Origin: an uncultured Alphaproteobacteria bacterium
GTDB taxonomy: Bacteria; Pseudomonadota; Alphaproteobacteria; HIMB59; GCA-002718135
Assembly: GCA_902596365.1 (NCBI GenBank)
Contig: CACJTT010000004.1
Location: forward strand, 1 to 64,000
Reading direction: 5' to 3'
Length of the DNA: 64,000 nt
The notes below the pieces were generated by a model, which worked only from the letters and a program-made list of their open reading frames with translations, did not search any database and had not been told where the DNA came from. The position numbers and the translations under genes are program-made. Within the stretch, counting starts at the first letter, position 1; each line of letters starts with the position of its first letter. Of this stretch, positions 56,460 to 64,000 are shown in pieces.

Positions 56460-57232
56460 GTGAACCAATCAAAACTAAAATTATAGACTCAATTCTTGAA
56501 GTTACAATTGATAGACCAAAAGCTAATGCTATTGATGCTAAGACAAGTATAATTTTAGGTAATATATTTTCTGATTTTAGAGATAACCCTAATCTTAAAG
56601 TAGCTATTATTACTGGTGGTGGAGAAAAATTTTTTTCAGCAGGATGGGATCTTAAGGCTGTTAATGAAGGAGAAGCAGCGGATGCTGATTATGGTTTAGG
56701 AGGATTTGGTGGTTTACAAGAATTACCAAATATGAACAAACCTATTATTGCTGCAATAAATGGTATTGCTTGTGGTGGCGGTTTCGAAATAATGATTTCA
56801 GCAGATATAATAATAGCTTCTGAACATGCAACATTTGCATTACCTGAAATTAATGTAGGAGTTGTTGCAGATGCTGCTACAATAAAATTAAGAAGAAGAA
56901 TTCCTTATCACGTAGCAGTAGAGTTTTTAATGACTGGAAGATGGATGGACACAAAAGAAGCGAAGCATTGGGGTTTGATTAATGAAATTGTTAACAAAGA
57001 TGAGCTATTAAAAAGAGCTTGGGAAGTAGCAGAAAAAATTTCAAAAGGACCTAATTTAATTTATTCTTCAATTAAAGAAGTTTTGCGTGAAACAGAAAAT
57101 GAAAAAGAAATACCTTCTTTTGAAATTCTAAGATCGTTAGAAACTGTTAAAAAAGTCTATGGCAGTCAGGATTTAAAAGAAGGAGCATCTTCATTTGTGA
57201 AAAAAACTGATCCTAAATGGCAAGATAAGTAA
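56456..57232 (+). CDS. caiD: Carnitinyl-CoA dehydratase-like crotonase
   Basis: A 258-residue crotonase-fold hydratase with very close match, from memory, to E. coli CaiD: LEVTIDRPKANAIDAKTS, AIITGGGEKFFSAGWDLKA, the EGEAADADYG-GGF-GL loop and the C-terminal end KKTDPKWQDK. The two catalytic glutamates are at E111 (GGGFE) and E131 (ALPE). It interconverts crotonobetainyl-CoA and carnitinyl-CoA. It overlaps the ligase gene by 4 bases. CaiB, the CoA transferase of the E. coli route, is not in the window. Confidence 0.87.
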   Translation: MSEPIKTKIIDSILEVTIDRPKANAIDAKTSIILGNIFSDFRDNPNLKVAIITGGGEKFFSAGWDLKAVNEGEAADADYGLGGFGGLQELPNMNKPIIAAINGIACGGGFEIMISADIIIASEHATFALPEINVGVVADAATIKLRRRIPYHVAVEFLMTGRWMDTKEAKHWGLINEIVNKDELLKRAWEVAEKISKGPNLIYSSIKEVLRETENEKEIPSFEILRSLETVKKVYGSQDLKEGASSFVKKTDPKWQDK

Positions 57233-57249
57233 TAAAAATAACAATTTTC

Positions 57250-57267
57250 ATTGAATGCTTATTCAGC
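57250..57267. promoter_or_regulatory. Palindromic operator, copy C (before the aminotransferase operon)
   Basis: ATTGAATGCTTATTCAGC carries TTGAATGCTTATTCA, identical over 15 bases to the reverse complement of copy A. It lies in the 56-base gap between caiD and the aminotransferase, 22 bases before its ATG. A GATACT -10-like box follows at 57272-57277. Confidence 0.7.
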
Positions 57268-57288
57268 GAATGATACTGTATTTTTATA

Positions 57289-58671
57289 ATGAAAAATGAT
57301 TATATCTCAGAAATTTATGAAAAAGATAAACTGGTACTTCATCCTTATGAAGATTTTAATAGTAGAGGTACTTACAATAGAAAATTAATAACTAAATCTG
57401 ATAATATCTATTTGTATGATGAAAATGGTAATAAATTCATCGATGGCCCAGGTGGAATGTGGTGTAATAATATTGGTCATGGAAATAAAGAAATTGGGGA
57501 AGCAATTAAAAATCAGATTGAAAAAATGGATTATTGTAGTCCTTTTTCTGAGTCAAATGAAGTTTCTGCAGAATTGGCTTCAGTACTAGCAGATCTATCG
57601 CCAGGAGATTTAAATACAATTTTTTTTACCTCTGACGGATCAACAGCCAATGAAACAGCACTAAGATTTGTAATGTTTTATAACAATATATTGGGCAGAC
57701 CAAATAAAAAACATATTATTACAAGGGATAAAGCTTACCATGGTAGCACCTATTTAACTGGATCAATTACTGGTAAAGACAGAGAAAAAAATAGTTTTGA
57801 TTTTGAAAAAAACTTTATTCATCATCTAAGCTCACCTCTTCCATACAGAAGGTCAAAAGATCAAACTGTTGAAGAATTTTGTAATCAACTAGTAAAAGAA
57901 TTCGAACAAAAAATTGAAGAACTAGGTGCTGAAAATGTTGCAGCCTTTATTGCTGAACCTGTGCTTGCATCTGGAGGGTGTATTGTGCCTCCTGATGGAT
58001 ATTTTAAAAAAATTTATGATGTATGTAAAAAAAATCAAATTATTTTTATAGCTGATGAAGTAGTTACTGGATTTGGGCGGCTTGGTCATTTTTTCTCCTC
58101 AGAAGAAATTTTTGGTGTTGTGCCAGATATTATAACTTGTGCAAAAGGTATTACATCAGGTTATTTACCTTTAGGAGCAGTGTTGTTTTCAAATAAGTTG
58201 ATTGCTGATTTAAAAGATGACTCATCTTTGTTTTTTCATGGATATACCTACTCTGGACATCCAGCATGTTGTGCCGCTGCACTAAAAAATATAGAAATTC
58301 TTAAAAGAGACAAGATCTTAGAACATGTAAAAGAAATTGAACCCTATTTTTTTGAAAAACTTAACTCATTGTATGAACTGCCAATAGTGGGAGATATACG
58401 AGGTAAAGGTCTAATGGCTGGTATTGAATGTGTTATTAATAAAGACAGCAAGGAAGCACTAGTTTTAGATAAAGCAATAGGATCTAGAATTGATGAAGAA
58501 TCCATTAAATTAGGTCTTATAATTAGACCTCTTTATCATATTTGCGTACTCTCACCTGCTCTGATTATAAATAAAGAACAAATTAATGAGCTTACTGAAA
58601 AGTTATATCAAGCAATTTCAAACACTATTGACCAATTAAAAAACGAGGGGCTCTGGTCTCAAACTAAATGA
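57289..58671 (+). CDS. Class III PLP aminotransferase (SpuC-like)
   Basis: A 460-residue omega-aminotransferase. The N-terminal LHPYEDFNSRG and LYDENGNKFIDGPGGMWCNNIGHGNKEI match the putrescine/polyamine-pyruvate group. The PLP-binding aspartate lies in FIADEVVTGFGRLG and the Schiff-base lysine is K286 in CAKGITSGYLPLGA. It probably transaminates a diamine such as putrescine or an amino-bearing quaternary amine. It is the first gene behind operator copy C, in an operon with MFS, GNAT and HD-domain genes. Confidence 0.87.
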   Translation: MKNDYISEIYEKDKLVLHPYEDFNSRGTYNRKLITKSDNIYLYDENGNKFIDGPGGMWCNNIGHGNKEIGEAIKNQIEKMDYCSPFSESNEVSAELASVLADLSPGDLNTIFFTSDGSTANETALRFVMFYNNILGRPNKKHIITRDKAYHGSTYLTGSITGKDREKNSFDFEKNFIHHLSSPLPYRRSKDQTVEEFCNQLVKEFEQKIEELGAENVAAFIAEPVLASGGCIVPPDGYFKKIYDVCKKNQIIFIADEVVTGFGRLGHFFSSEEIFGVVPDIITCAKGITSGYLPLGAVLFSNKLIADLKDDSSLFFHGYTYSGHPACCAAALKNIEILKRDKILEHVKEIEPYFFEKLNSLYELPIVGDIRGKGLMAGIECVINKDSKEALVLDKAIGSRIDEESIKLGLIIRPLYHICVLSPALIINKEQINELTEKLYQAISNTIDQLKNEGLWSQTK

Positions 58672-59852
58672 TTCTAAATAGTTTAAAAAACTATTTAGAC
58701 TTCAATATTGTAAACTCAAGTATAAAATATTTATCATTAGTTGCTTTTTGTACAGGAATAATAATTAGTTATTTTTATACTGTATTAGTTATACTTCAGA
58801 AATATGCAGGTTATTCAGAATTTTTAATTGGTTCTATCGCCTCTTTTGGTCCATTAGGACTAATATTCTCAGGATTTTTTGTCACTAAACTTTTAAAAAA
58901 ATTTGGTTTTTATAAAATAATTTTTATATCAGCAGTAACTCAAGGCTTATGTATCATATTAATGCTTGAGTTTTTTCATCCAATCAATTTATCAATGTGT
59001 TTTTTTATATTTGGTATTATGGGTGGTCTAACATGGATGACAATGGATACTTGGGTTAATATTGTATCTAATAATTCTAATAGAGGTAAATCTATAGGTA
59101 TTTATAACTCATCTGTAACAACAGGTTTAGCACTTGGTCCATTGATTGTTGGAGTTCTTGGAACATCTAGCAGGATACCTTTAATAGTATGCATGATACT
59201 AGTAGGATTAAAAATTATAAGCCTAATAAGTATAAAAAAATATGTTAACCAAGTTATTATTCCAGAACAATCTTCTAAAATGAAATTTTCAATACTTGCA
59301 ATATCACCTTTTGTATTTTTTGCTATATTTTGTGCGGGAATTGAAGATTCTTCTTTTTTAGCTTTGTTCCCTGCTTTTATGATTAATGATTTTTTTACAG
59401 ATAAACAAATTGGTTTGTATATATTTATAGGAGGAATATTCGGCGTACTCTGTCAGCCTTTTATAGGAGCTTTATCTGATAATTTTAACAAAAGAATAAT
59501 TATTTTTTTACTACTATTCTCTCATATTAGTTGGTTAATGTTATTAAACTTTTCTAATTCAAATCCATATCTAATTATTTTTGCTTTGATGATAAGCGGA
59601 TTTGCATCTACAAGCCTTTATACTGTAACACTTGCTTATTTAGGGGAGAGGATTAATGTAACTGATATAGCTTTTGCTACATCACTTTTTATAATTATTT
59701 ATGAATTAGGGGAATATTTAGGGCCAATCATAGTTGGCTTTAATATGAATATATATGGTAACTCGGGATTTATTTATACTTTGTCAAGTTTTGTAATTGT
59801 TTGTATAATATTTGGAATAATAAGATCATTGTTTAAAAAAAATGAGAATTAA
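58668..59852 (+). CDS. MFS transporter
   Basis: A 394-residue major-facilitator protein with about 12 helices in two halves. The loop-2/3 region is FFVTKLLKKFGFYK, and there is a helix-7/8 repeat DNFNKRIIIF. It resembles the YfcJ/CynX-like sugar or drug MFS groups rather than betaine (BCCT) carriers. It overlaps the aminotransferase by 4 bases and the GNAT gene by 11 bases. Import or export of the amine processed by this operon is the natural guess. Confidence 0.82.
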   Translation: MILNSLKNYLDFNIVNSSIKYLSLVAFCTGIIISYFYTVLVILQKYAGYSEFLIGSIASFGPLGLIFSGFFVTKLLKKFGFYKIIFISAVTQGLCIILMLEFFHPINLSMCFFIFGIMGGLTWMTMDTWVNIVSNNSNRGKSIGIYNSSVTTGLALGPLIVGVLGTSSRIPLIVCMILVGLKIISLISIKKYVNQVIIPEQSSKMKFSILAISPFVFFAIFCAGIEDSSFLALFPAFMINDFFTDKQIGLYIFIGGIFGVLCQPFIGALSDNFNKRIIIFLLLFSHISWLMLLNFSNSNPYLIIFALMISGFASTSLYTVTLAYLGERINVTDIAFATSLFIIIYELGEYLGPIIVGFNMNIYGNSGFIYTLSSFVIVCIIFGIIRSLFKKNEN

Positions 59853-60291
59853 AATTATAAAAGCAACCTCTAAACACATTAAGGATGTTGGGCACTTATT
59901 TGATTTGTATAGACAATTTTATAAATATAAATCAAATCTAAAAGCATCAACAAATTATATTAAGCAAAGAATTTTAAATAAAGAATCTACTATTTTTATT
60001 TGTTACTCAAAATCATTAGAAGCAGCTGGATTTGTTCAACTATACGAAACCTTTGATTCATTAAATATTAATAAAAAATTAATTTTATATGACCTTTATG
60101 TTGAAAAAAAATATAGAAGATTAGGTTATGGTAGAAAGCTAATGTTAAAAGCTAAAGATTATGCTGTTAAAAAAAGAATGAAAATTGTTGAATTATCTAC
60201 TGCCATAAATAATAAAAAAGCACAGTCTTTATATGTATCACTTGATTATAAAAGAGACACAGAATATTATAATTATTATTTAGAGGTTTAA
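59842..60291 (+). CDS. GNAT-family N-acetyltransferase
   Basis: A 149-residue acetyltransferase. Motif A is YDLYVEKKYRRLGYGRKLMLKAKDYAVKK with the R-x2-G-x-G acetyl-CoA loop, followed by ELSTAINNKKAQSLYVSLDYKRD. The acceptor is unknown; in an operon with a polyamine-type aminotransferase an amine acceptor is plausible. It overlaps the MFS gene by 11 bases and stops 1 base before the HD-domain gene. Confidence 0.85.
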   Translation: MRIKIIKATSKHIKDVGHLFDLYRQFYKYKSNLKASTNYIKQRILNKESTIFICYSKSLEAAGFVQLYETFDSLNINKKLILYDLYVEKKYRRLGYGRKLMLKAKDYAVKKRMKIVELSTAINNKKAQSLYVSLDYKRDTEYYNYYLEV

Positions 60292-60292
60292 G

Positions 60293-60862
60293 ATGGAAAA
60301 AGTAAAATTTGTTGAGATGAAAGATGGCGATAAGGAAGATTATGATCTTCTCGCAAAATTTGAAGATAAATATATTGAAGGAACTGCAGATCGAGTTATT
60401 AGGATATTAAAGAATCTTGACTCATCACTTGGTGGATATCAAGTTTCAAGATTGGAGCATTCCTTACAAGCTGCCTCAAGAGCCCTTAGAGATAAGGCAG
60501 ATGAAGAGATGGTTGTTGCTTCTCTTTTACATGATATTGGTGATGAAATAGCACCATTAAATCATTCTGAAATTTCTGCTGCAGTCTTAAGACCATTTGT
60601 TTCAGAAAAAACTCATTGGATAGTTCAACAACATGGCTTGTTTCAAGCATATTATTACAACCATCATTATGGAAGTGATAGAAATTTAAGGGAAAAATTT
60701 ATAGGTCATCCATTCTATAAGGATACTATAAATTTTTGTGAAACATATGATCAAAACTCTTTTGACCCAAATTATGATACTATTAAATTAGAAGAATTTA
60801 TACCTATGGTTCACAGAATATTTAATAGAGAACCTCACAAACACGTCTATCTAGGTCTTTAG
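60293..60862 (+). CDS. HD-domain protein, putative mixed-valent diiron oxygenase (PhnZ/TmpB-like)
   Basis: A 189-residue HD-domain protein. The metal ligands can be placed as H56 (LEHSLQAA), H80-D81 (LLHDIGD), H91, H114 (QQHG) and D153 (TYDQNSFDP): four His and two Asp, the set used by the diiron oxygenases PhnZ, TmpB and MIOX, rather than by a one-metal phosphohydrolase. The segment before H56 reads LGGYQVSRLEH, where PhnZ has Y-G-G-E, so the substrate-contacting Tyr and Glu are changed. It is the last gene of the operator-C operon and precedes the carnitine genes. An oxygenase on a quaternary amine is inferred, not shown. Confidence 0.75.
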   Translation: MEKVKFVEMKDGDKEDYDLLAKFEDKYIEGTADRVIRILKNLDSSLGGYQVSRLEHSLQAASRALRDKADEEMVVASLLHDIGDEIAPLNHSEISAAVLRPFVSEKTHWIVQQHGLFQAYYYNHHYGSDRNLREKFIGHPFYKDTINFCETYDQNSFDPNYDTIKLEEFIPMVHRIFNREPHKHVYLGL

Positions 60863-60863
60863 T

Positions 60864-61331
60864 TTATTTTTTTAACTTATTTATTAGATGTAAGTTTTCT
60901 GAATTAAATTTATCTTTATTTTCATCAACAAAAGATTGAATTAAGTCTCTTTTATTATCTTCAAACTCAGTAACTCTTCTTGAATTTAAATCAACATATA
61001 AGGAACAAACTTCAGTAGTAGATGCTAAATATTTTTCTTTTTTGTGTATCATTTCCAATTTGTAAACTAATCTTTTTTTATCAAAATCAAAAAAAATTAG
61101 ATTCATATCTACTTCATCACCAACCTTTACTTCCATATCATAGGTAGTATGAGACTCTACAGCAAACGTAGTTCTTTTTTCATTCTTTGCTGAATTTTCT
61201 CCAATGTTAAACCTCTCTAATAATACTTCCCATGAAGAGTCAAAAAGATGGATATAAAATGCCAAATTCATATGGCCATTGTAGTCAGTCCACTCAGGGA
61301 GCACTTTTCCTGTTTTTAGATATATAGACAC
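60864..61331 (-). CDS. Hotdog-fold thioesterase (candidate betainyl-CoA thioesterase)
   Basis: A 155-residue 4HBT-type thioesterase. The active-site segment is LPEWTDYNGHMNLAFYIHLFD with D16 and H20. The start is GTG at 61331, supported by AGGA nine bases upstream. Next to BKACE and L-carnitine dehydrogenase, it is probably the CdhB-like enzyme hydrolysing betainyl-CoA to glycine betaine. In Sinorhizobium this activity is fused to the dehydrogenase; here it is a separate gene on the opposite strand. Confidence 0.83.
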   Translation of the reverse strand: MSIYLKTGKVLPEWTDYNGHMNLAFYIHLFDSSWEVLLERFNIGENSAKNEKRTTFAVESHTTYDMEVKVGDEVDMNLIFFDFDKKRLVYKLEMIHKKEKYLASTTEVCSLYVDLNSRRVTEFEDNKRDLIQSFVDENKDKFNSENLHLINKLKK

Positions 61332-61374
61332 TTGTTAATTTCCTATAACTGAGATACATCATTTTTTAACAAAA

Positions 61375-62265
61375 ATGAATAATGAAGTTGTAATTAGTTG
61401 TGCTGTAACTGGATCTGGAGATACTGTAAGTAAACATCCAGATCTTCCAATAACTCCTAAACAAATAGCTGAAGCATCTATTGAAGCTGCTAAGGCTGGA
61501 GCTGCAGTTGCACATATTCATGTAAGGGAAAATAATGGCAAGCCAAGTAGGAAACTAGAATACTACAAAGAGGTAGCCGATAGAATTCGATCTTCAGATA
61601 CTGATGTAATTATTAATTTTACAACTGGTATGGGTGGTGATTTTGAAGTTGGGGAAGGAAAAGATCCACTAAATCCAGTTGGGCCAAACACAGATATGAT
61701 ACATGCTTTGGACAGACTTGAGCATGTTGAGGAATTATTACCTGAAATTTGCACATTAGACTGTGGGTCATTAAATTTTGGTGACTCAAACATGACCTTT
61801 ATTCATACACCCGTTCAACTTAGAGCTGCAGCAAAAAAAATGCAAGACTTAGGAATAAAACCAGAAATGGAGGCTTTTGAAATGGGTCATTTATGGTTTG
61901 CTAATCAACTTTATAAAGAAGGATTAGTCGATTCACCTCCATTATATCAAATTTGTTTAGGAATACCTTGGGGGTCACCTGCAAATACAGCTTCAATGAA
62001 AGTCATGGCAGATATGATACCAGATGAGGCTAACTGGGCTGGATTTGGCATTGGAAGACATCAAATGCCTATGGTTGCACAATCTGTCATATTAGGTGGT
62101 AACGTAAGAGTAGGATTAGAAGATAATTTATATTTAGAAAAAGGTGTGCTTGCATCAAATGCTCAATTAGTTGAAAAAGCAGCAAGAATCATAGGAGATC
62201 TTGGTGCAAAAATTCTTAACCCAGAAGAAGCAAGAAAAAAATTAAACCTAAAAAAACAATTTTAA
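61375..62265 (+). CDS. 3-dehydrocarnitine cleavage enzyme (BKACE family, DUF849)
   Basis: A 296-residue beta-keto acid cleavage enzyme. Zinc ligands are H47 and H49 (AHIHVRE) and E249 (VGLEDNLYL). [52 protein letters not shown] and [30 protein letters not shown] are typical of the carnitine subgroup (CdhC). It condenses dehydrocarnitine with acetyl-CoA to give betainyl-CoA and acetoacetate. L-carnitine dehydrogenase follows 1 base later. Confidence 0.9.
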   Translation: MNNEVVISCAVTGSGDTVSKHPDLPITPKQIAEASIEAAKAGAAVAHIHVRENNGKPSRKLEYYKEVADRIRSSDTDVIINFTTGMGGDFEVGEGKDPLNPVGPNTDMIHALDRLEHVEELLPEICTLDCGSLNFGDSNMTFIHTPVQLRAAAKKMQDLGIKPEMEAFEMGHLWFANQLYKEGLVDSPPLYQICLGIPWGSPANTASMKVMADMIPDEANWAGFGIGRHQMPMVAQSVILGGNVRVGLEDNLYLEKGVLASNAQLVEKAARIIGDLGAKILNPEEARKKLNLKKQF

Positions 62266-62266
62266 A

Positions 62267-63202
62267 GTGCAATTCTCGATAAATAAAATTGCAGTTGTTG
62301 GAACTGGAGTTATAGGTACTGGATGGATTATAAGATTTTTATTTAATAAAAAACAAATTAAAATATTTGATCCAAGTGATAAACAAAAGAAATTTTTATT
62401 AGATGAAATCAAAAGGACAGCACCTTTATTAAAAAAATTTTATAAAAATAATATTAATATAAATAATCAATTAAAATTTTGTAGTTCTATAAAAGAAGCT
62501 GTATCAGATGCAGATTTAATACAAGAAAATACTCCAGAAAATGAGAAATTGAAAATAAGGATAATAAAAGAAATAAGTCTTTATGCTAAAAAAAACTCAA
62601 TTATTGCTTCTAGTTCATCAGGATTATTACCTTCTAGGATACAATCCCAAGCAAAGCATCCTGAAAGAGTATTAATTGCGCATCCTTTTAATCCAGTTTA
62701 TCTTCTACCTTTAGTAGAAATAGTGCCAGGAAAAAAAACAGCAAAAAAAAATATTTTAGAAGCGAATAAGTTTTATACAAAAATGGGTATGAAAACTCTT
62801 ATTTTAAAGAAAGAGTTGCCAGGATATTTATCAGACCGATTACAAGAATCTATGTGGAGGGAGTCACTACATATAATTAATGAAGGATTTGCATCTACAA
62901 AAGATTTAGATGATGCCATAATTTACGGACCTGGTCTGAGATGGTCTTTAATGGGTACTTTTTTAACTTTTCATTTAGCAGGTGGTGAAATGGGCATGAA
63001 GCATATGCTAGAGCAATTTGGTCCTGCTTTAAAATTACCATGGACAAAGCTTAAGGCGCCAAAATTAACAAATAGTCTAAAGAAAAAAATTATAGAAGGC
63101 ACAAAAATTCAATCCAAAAAAAAATCTGTTAAAAAGCTAGCCAATTTAAGAGATAATTTTTTAATTGATTTACAAAAATTATTAAAGAAATATAAAGTTT
63201 AG
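62267..63202 (+). CDS. lcdH: L-carnitine 3-dehydrogenase
   Basis: A 311-residue 3-hydroxyacyl-CoA-dehydrogenase-fold enzyme starting with GTG. The NAD motif is VVGTGVIGTGW (residues 10-20), and the catalytic pair is H139 (AHPFNP) and E151 (VEIVPG), 12 residues apart as in the family. The C-terminal GPGLRWSLMGTFLTFHLAGGEMGMKHMLEQFGPALKLPWTKL is specific to carnitine dehydrogenases. It oxidises L-carnitine to 3-dehydrocarnitine with NAD. No thioesterase is fused to it. Confidence 0.92.
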   Translation: MQFSINKIAVVGTGVIGTGWIIRFLFNKKQIKIFDPSDKQKKFLLDEIKRTAPLLKKFYKNNININNQLKFCSSIKEAVSDADLIQENTPENEKLKIRIIKEISLYAKKNSIIASSSSGLLPSRIQSQAKHPERVLIAHPFNPVYLLPLVEIVPGKKTAKKNILEANKFYTKMGMKTLILKKELPGYLSDRLQESMWRESLHIINEGFASTKDLDDAIIYGPGLRWSLMGTFLTFHLAGGEMGMKHMLEQFGPALKLPWTKLKAPKLTNSLKKKIIEGTKIQSKKKSVKKLANLRDNFLIDLQKLLKKYKV

Positions 63203-63203
63203 T

Positions 63204-64000
63204 ATGGTTCAGAAAAGTAAATACGTAGCATTAAAAAACTATGTTCCGATGGGGCTGCCAAGTGAAGATGATTTTGTAATCAAAGAGCAAGAGATAGATT
63301 TATCAAATAATAATGATGTATTAGTAGATAATCTATGGTTATCTGTTGATCCATACATGCGTGCAAGAATGACTGAAAAGAAAAATTACAAAGAGCCATT
63401 TGTTATAGGTGAGCCAATGGAAGGAGCTGCAATAGGTATTGTAAAAAAAACCAATTCAAATATTTTTGAAGTTGGGGATTACGTATTAAGTAATTATGGT
63501 TGGAGAGATAAGTTTGTTAATGCAGATAATAATTTAAGTAAAATAAAACCAAATAATTTTACATTACAATCATATCTAGGGCCTTTAGGGATGACTGGTC
63601 AAACCGCATATACTGGTCTTTTTAAAATTGGGAAGCTTAAAAAAAATCAAACCGTTTTAGTATCTGCTGCTGGAGGAAGTGTTGGTTCTTTAGTTTGTCA
63701 AATAGCAAAATTACATGGTTGCAAAGTCGTTGCGAGTACAGGCTCAGATGAAAAAGTAGATTGGCTAAAAAATGAATTGAATGTTGATCATGCTTTTAAC
63801 TATAAAAAAACAGATAATTTAGTGATAAAATTAAAAGAGATAATGCCAGATGGATTTGATTTGTATTTTGATAATGTTGGAGGAGACTTTCTTGAAGCAG
63901 CTATATTTAGAATGAAAAATTATGGTAGAATTGTAATTTGTGGAAGAATTTCACAAATGAATTCAACTAAGACACCTGAAGGATTAAAAAACATAGCTCA
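63204..64000 (+). CDS. NADP-dependent oxidoreductase, CurA/leukotriene-B4 dehydrogenase type (cut by window end)
   Basis: Read directly from ATG 63204, one base after the lcdH stop; 265 codons are seen and the C-terminus is missing. It is a zinc-free medium-chain reductase: LWLSVDPYMRARM, GEPMEGAAIGIV, the GPLGMTGQTAYTGLF hinge, the NADP motif SAAGGSVGSLVCQIAK and YFDNVGGDFLEAAI. Such enzymes reduce the double bond of enones and enals. It may be co-transcribed with the carnitine genes or begin another function. Confidence 0.85.
   Translation, partial: MVQKSKYVALKNYVPMGLPSEDDFVIKEQEIDLSNNNDVLVDNLWLSVDPYMRARMTEKKNYKEPFVIGEPMEGAAIGIVKKTNSNIFEVGDYVLSNYGWRDKFVNADNNLSKIKPNNFTLQSYLGPLGMTGQTAYTGLFKIGKLKKNQTVLVSAAGGSVGSLVCQIAKLHGCKVVASTGSDEKVDWLKNELNVDHAFNYKKTDNLVIKLKEIMPDGFDLYFDNVGGDFLEAAIFRMKNYGRIVICGRISQMNSTKTPEGLKNIA

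Noticed and set aside
60293-60862. PhnZ phosphonate oxygenase assignment
   Set aside because: The Tyr and Glu that contact the aminophosphonate are replaced (L46, Y49), and no phosphonate gene such as phnY is nearby.
1-64000. CRISPR arrays, insertion sequences, prophage or integrated elements
   Set aside because: No regularly spaced repeats, transposase, integrase or phage structural genes were found, and base composition looks even across the window.

Overview
The window is gene-dense (no gap above about 185 bases), strongly AT-rich chromosomal DNA. It looks like a streamlined, free-living alphaproteobacterium, probably marine and of the low-GC kind (SAR11, HIMB59 or AEGEAN-169-like lineages; I cannot choose between them). 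The alphaproteobacterial signs are DUF2794 and DUF3553 proteins, a one-cysteine DksA, an alpha-type ribosomal protein S4, and a GTTC-N7-GTTC LexA box at recA. I see no phage genes, insertion sequences, CRISPR arrays or rRNA. One tRNA, tRNA-Leu(UAA), is present.

Region 1-32.6 kb is housekeeping. It holds the start of an outer-membrane lipoprotein (BamB-like) with its TPR partner, a thioredoxin-like protein, DUF2794, guaA and rlmE, an RND efflux pair, pssA-psd, a LOG-family protein, icd, alaS, recA, dksA, DUF3553-moaA-nadK, a VOC protein, tRNA-Leu, a CinA-like protein, map, purB, bolA-grxD-rarD, and a minus-strand run parA-glmU-aroG-nadE-gltX-cimA-trmJ-rpsD. tsaC and a GlcD-like FAD oxidase follow on the plus strand.

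Region 34-47 kb is built around amines. It holds two PuuB-like FAD oxidoreductases, two PuuA-like glutamine-synthetase-family ligases, agmatine deiminase, N-carbamoylputrescine amidase, a PotD-like binding protein, and PotB, PotC and PotA-like transporter genes. A Rieske oxygenase in the middle carries the glutamate-bridge signature of enzymes acting on quaternary ammonium compounds.

Region 47-63.2 kb looks like a quaternary-amine (carnitine / gamma-butyrobetaine) catabolic region. A BetI-like TetR regulator heads the operon tetR-acyl-CoA dehydrogenase-potB-potC-potA. Divergent from it run two PYROXD2-like flavoproteins, a GcvT-like protein, a second acyl-CoA dehydrogenase, an ADP-forming acyl-CoA ligase and a very CaiD-like hydratase. 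Next come a SpuC-like aminotransferase, an MFS transporter, a GNAT protein and an HD-domain protein with the full ligand set of a PhnZ/TmpB-type mixed-valent diiron oxygenase. Last come a hotdog thioesterase, a carnitine-type BKACE and L-carnitine dehydrogenase. Together they suggest the route gamma-butyrobetainyl-CoA to crotonobetainyl-CoA to carnitinyl-CoA/carnitine to dehydrocarnitine to betainyl-CoA to glycine betaine, then oxidative demethylation by the Rieske enzyme.

The strongest new observation is one palindromic operator (core TTGAATGCTYATTCA) found three times, about 38.04, 48.95 and 57.26 kb. The copies lie at the divergent tetR/flavoprotein promoters, at the divergent Rieske/FAD-oxidoreductase promoters, and just before the aminotransferase-HD operon. 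They tie these units into one probable BetI-like regulon that joins amine transport, CoA-dependent carnitine metabolism, demethylation and an unassigned diiron oxygenase.
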